In this document: in pieces, positions 52,215-55,023 of the stretch
Position numbering within the stretch: position 1 is the first letter of the stretch
Layout of the letters: each line of letters opens with the position of its first letter
Origin: an uncultured Alphaproteobacteria bacterium
GTDB taxonomy: Bacteria > Pseudomonadota > Alphaproteobacteria > CAAHEQ01 > UBA3637
Assembly: GCA_949282845.1 (NCBI GenBank)
Contig: CASDQF010000034.1
Coordinates: forward strand, 1 to 55,023
DNA: 55,023 nucleotides
Direction of reading: 5' to 3'
The notes under the pieces: generated by a model
The model's database searches: none
What the model was told of the DNA's origin: nothing
The model's input: the letters and a program-made list of their open reading frames with translations, nothing else
Made by a program: the position numbers and the translations under genes

Positions 52215-53609
52215 ATGCTTCAATTTTACAATACACGCACACATCAGATGCAAGAATTTAAACCTTTAGAAGGAAATCATATTCGTATGTATGGTTGTGG
52301 ACCGACTGTTTACAATTATGCTCATATCGGCAATTTACGCGCTTATGTTTTTTACAATTTATTGTATCGTTATCTAAAATACAAAGGTTTTGATGTCACC
52401 TTTGCAATGAATTTAACAGATGTCGATGACAAAACAATACGCGGTTCTCGAGAAGCCGGGCAACCTATCCGAGATTTTACGACAATTTACGCCGATAAAT
52501 TCTTTGAAGATTTAACAACGCTCAATATTTCTCGCCCCGATAAAGTGATTCGCGCAACCGATGAAATTGACGCAATGGTCGAAACAATTCAATTGCTGAT
52601 GCAAAAAGGACATGCTTACCAAACAGAAACCGGTGATGTATTCTTTAAAATTAGCTCTTTCCCCGCTTATGGTGAAATGGCTAACATTGACGCCAGCAAG
52701 TTAAAAGTAAATGCGGATGGACGCCTGGCTGATGAATATGAAAAAGAAGATGCACAGGACTTTGCTCTTTGGAAAGCATGGACAGAAGCGGATGGAGATG
52801 TTTACTGGGATACGCCGTTAGGACGCGGTCGTCCGGGATGGCATATTGAATGCTCAACCATCAGCCATAAACATTTAGGTCAACCTTTTGATATCCATGT
52901 AGGCGGCGTAGATTTAATTTTCCCGCATCATACAAATGAAATTGCGCAATCCGAATGTGCTTATGGTACACTGTTCTGCAACTTTTTCATGCATAACGCT
53001 CATCTGATGGTTAACGGACAAAAGATGTCCAAATCAAAGCATAATTTCTACACCTTACGAGATTTGTTAAATAAAGGATATACACCGAGAGCCATACGCT
53101 ATGAAATGCTGCGTTCTCATTACCGTCAGACAATGGATTTCAAAGAAGAAAACATGCCTGGAAATCAATCTGTCATTGATAGATTAAATAACTTTATGGA
53201 ACGCTTGGGACAAGCATCCGGAGCGGGTTGGTCAGCTTGCAATGAAGTGATTCAAAAAGCGATTGAAAAATTCGAAGCGGGTATGGATAATGACTTAAAC
53301 ACACCAGAAGCTTTAGCTGCCGTCTTTGATTTTATGAGTGAAGTAAATCGAGCTTTTGCCGAGCTTTCTTCTGACAATGCGGCTTGTGTGCGTCAAACGA
53401 TGGAAAAATTTGACACGGTCTTAGGCTTACTGGAAAAAGCCAAAGAACAACAATTAACCTCCGAACAACAAGCTCTGATTGACGAACGCCAGAAATATCG
53501 ACTGGCAAAAGATTGGGCTAAAGCAGATGCCTTGAAAGCTCAATTGGCTGAAATGGGTATTGAAATAAAAGATACGCCGACTGGTCCCGTCGTCAAATTT
53601 ATCTCTTAA
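52215..53609 (+). CDS. cysS: Cysteinyl-tRNA synthetase
   Basis: A 464-aa class I aminoacyl-tRNA synthetase. The start at 52215 is used since AAAGGA lies 8 nt upstream and the protein begins as in relatives (MLQFYNT); an in-frame ATG 84 nt earlier overlaps the peptidase. The HIGH-like motif is HIGN (37-40), with zinc Cys28 nearby, and the KMSKS motif is at about 270. Zinc ligands also come from GWHIECS and HHTNE segments. Normal length. Confidence 0.96.
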   Translation: MLQFYNTRTHQMQEFKPLEGNHIRMYGCGPTVYNYAHIGNLRAYVFYNLLYRYLKYKGFDVTFAMNLTDVDDKTIRGSREAGQPIRDFTTIYADKFFEDLTTLNISRPDKVIRATDEIDAMVETIQLLMQKGHAYQTETGDVFFKISSFPAYGEMANIDASKLKVNADGRLADEYEKEDAQDFALWKAWTEADGDVYWDTPLGRGRPGWHIECSTISHKHLGQPFDIHVGGVDLIFPHHTNEIAQSECAYGTLFCNFFMHNAHLMVNGQKMSKSKHNFYTLRDLLNKGYTPRAIRYEMLRSHYRQTMDFKEENMPGNQSVIDRLNNFMERLGQASGAGWSACNEVIQKAIEKFEAGMDNDLNTPEALAAVFDFMSEVNRAFAELSSDNAACVRQTMEKFDTVLGLLEKAKEQQLTSEQQALIDERQKYRLAKDWAKADALKAQLAEMGIEIKDTPTGPVVKFIS

Positions 53610-53616
53610 CAAAAAT

Positions 53617-53650
53617 AAGCCGGAACAAAAACTGTTCCGGCTTTTTATTT
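53617..53650 (+). terminator. Terminator of cysS
   Basis: AAGCCGGAACA (53617-53627) and TGTTCCGGCTT (53633-53643) form an 11-bp stem, followed by TTTTATTTT. Confidence 0.93.
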
Positions 53651-53815
53651 TAAGTAAATTTTTATCTTTTTTGATTAAAATCCGCCTTAATAAAGCATCA
53701 TCTTATAAAAGAATTTTTCGCCCTTCAAATAAGGACAAAAAATTTGACAAAGATATCAAAATATGCTATAAATAAAGATATACACTAAATTAAGGGGAAG
53801 AAAGGAAAAGTTATC

Positions 53816-55023
53816 ATGGCCAGTGTTGTTTCACGTTTCATCAAAAATCATAAATTATTATCTTTAATTGCTTGCGCAGGTATTTTAATGGGTGGCAATG
53901 CCATGCTTCGTCATTATACAGGATATGAGTATGAGTCTCCTTTTGCAAAAGCCGCACGACAAGCTCAAGAACGCGTTGAAGTTCGTTCTGACCAATCTGG
54001 TTTAAATATTGCACAAGCACAGCAAAATCGTATTGAAAACTCTGCTGCTTCTGCCTTTGAGCAAGTCCTGGAACAAGGACGATTAGCCGCTTCCGGTTAT
54101 GGAACGAACACATCTGGTATTGAAGTTCCAGTTTCTAATGAAGTCCCTTCTACGATTAATGATAAAATCACAGCTGCAGGTATCGGAACGCCGGGACAAT
54201 CGTCAACGGAAAACACTCCAGCTCCCCAAAATCCCCAATCTTTTGAAGAAGTAATGGCTTTAGCTCGTCAAAATCGAGCTAATGGAACAACCGGAATTCA
54301 AGTGCAAACTCAAGTAGCTGAGCAATCTTCTTCAACAGTAGAACAAACACCAACCGTTCAACAAGAATCCAATGTTGAAACACCTTCTTCTGCACCTTCC
54401 GAAGTGGCTCCACAAAACCCAGAACAACAACGATTAACAGAGAGCGAACAAAAAGAAGCTTTAAAAGCAATTGGCCGTTATATGGCGCAAGAACGAGAAA
54501 CATTAGAACAGCTCAATGCCATGATGGGAATGGATGATGAGACAAATATACCAAAAGGTTTTGGTATGTACTTAGATGAAAATGGAGAATATCAAACTTA
54601 TGGTTTCGATGAAAAAACGGGATTAGAAAAAGTCACAGATACCATCATTCAAGAAACCAAGGGAGCTTGGAATGGAACAATTGATGTTGTTTCTTCCATC
54701 TTACCAAGTCAACAACAAGTCGGAGATGCTTTAGATGCTATTACGCCGACACAAGAAGGTTTACAAAAAATTTGGGATGGTACTGTTCAAATTGCTTCTG
54801 ACACAGTCGATTATGTCACACCATCAAAAGAAACAATGCAGGTCATCGGAGATAATCTTACTTTTGAAAAAGGAACAACAACCGACGGTGTATGGCAAAG
54901 TGTCAAAGGTGGATTTAATTCTGTTGTAGATGCGCTTACACCTGCTCAAAAAGAAAACGCACAAGTTGCTCAAGAGACAACCAAAACAACATCCGTTCAA
55001 GAAGAAGTTGCAAAACCTGAAGT
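53816..55023 (+). CDS. 5' part of a large repeat-containing protein (partial)
   Basis: An ORF opening with ATG at 53816 (AAAGGAAAAG upstream) runs 402 codons to the window edge without a stop. A hydrophobic segment at residues about 14-27 (LLSLIACAGILMGGNAML) is a signal anchor or signal peptide. Residues 30-220 are Gln/Glu/Ser/Thr/Pro-rich and probably disordered. From about 265 to the edge there are related units of about 40 residues with a W(N/D/Q) start, GT(I/V) and a TP(S/T/A) end (WNGTIDVVSS, WDGTVQIASD, WQSVKGGFNS). No family recognised. Confidence 0.75.
   Translation, partial: MASVVSRFIKNHKLLSLIACAGILMGGNAMLRHYTGYEYESPFAKAARQAQERVEVRSDQSGLNIAQAQQNRIENSAASAFEQVLEQGRLAASGYGTNTSGIEVPVSNEVPSTINDKITAAGIGTPGQSSTENTPAPQNPQSFEEVMALARQNRANGTTGIQVQTQVAEQSSSTVEQTPTVQQESNVETPSSAPSEVAPQNPEQQRLTESEQKEALKAIGRYMAQERETLEQLNAMMGMDDETNIPKGFGMYLDENGEYQTYGFDEKTGLEKVTDTIIQETKGAWNGTIDVVSSILPSQQQVGDALDAITPTQEGLQKIWDGTVQIASDTVDYVTPSKETMQVIGDNLTFEKGTTTDGVWQSVKGGFNSVVDALTPAQKENAQVAQETTKTTSVQEEVAKPE

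Noticed and set aside
1..55023. CRISPR arrays, rRNA genes and insertion-sequence transposases
   Set aside because: No regularly spaced repeats, no rRNA-like sequence and no transposase motifs were seen anywhere in the window.

Overview
The window is AT-rich DNA from a Gram-negative bacterium, most likely a low-GC alphaproteobacterium. The pointers are the Hsp20-DUF1150 pair beside dnaA, the order rimP-nusA-ylxR-infB-rbfA-truB-rpsO-pnp with a fused YlxR/L7Ae-like protein, an Mla-type lipid transport cassette ending in an auxiliary lipoprotein, and many ankyrin and MORN-type repeat proteins. The last are common in host- or gut-associated alphaproteobacteria. The species assignment is inference; no rRNA is present.

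Layout. 1-7.9 kb: the 5' end of an unknown membrane gene diverges from rluD. Then come a hydrophobic hypothetical, an exported HELTH-motif/MORN-repeat protein, a small possibly OGG-fold orphan, tRNA-Gln(CTG), a small exported protein, a DEDDh exonuclease and an old-yellow-enzyme/FadH-type reductase. 7.9-16.9 kb: a phospholipid-transport operon (MlaE, MlaF, MlaD and lipoprotein) with an ankyrin gene appended, then a MarR-controlled MacA-MacB-TolC-type efflux operon. 16.9-30 kb is an accessory stretch. It holds a CoA-disulfide-reductase/rhodanese fusion, a Pmp-like autotransporter, an orphan gene, a frameshifted ketopantoate reductase, a zone of tRNA fragments and hairpins beside tRNA-Gln(TTG), exported unknowns including a YwqK/MORN protein, tRNA-Arg(CCG) and a nitronate-monooxygenase-like flavoprotein.

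30-42.4 kb is the conserved transcription/translation block on the minus strand (rimP, nusA, ylxR, infB, rbfA, truB, rpsO, pnp). It is interrupted between rbfA and truB by an ABC exporter and two unknown genes. 42.4-45.2 kb: a short aromatic-rich leader ORF with what looks like a complete transcription attenuator precedes a small ankyrin-type gene, which converges on DUF1150, hsp20 and dnaA. 45.6-55 kb: a lone STAS protein, trmB, glgP, a Cys-rich Sel1-type exported protein, rpsT, an M23 peptidase, cysS and the 5' part of a large repeat protein that runs off the window.

The most interesting observations are: (1) a pheL-like leader peptide (FFWAFYF core) with mutually exclusive pairings 1:2, 2:3 and 3:4 in front of an ankyrin gene rather than an aromatic biosynthesis operon; (2) a tRNA-Gln 3'-end copy whose T-loop is interrupted by a 74-nt GC-rich block, near a second tRNA 3'-end fragment and short inverted repeats; (3) the ABC cassette inserted in the infB-truB operon, with an in-frame 21-bp tandem repeat; (4) a granulin-like CC-rich exported domain; (5) a panE split by a frameshift at a TAATG stop/start overlap.
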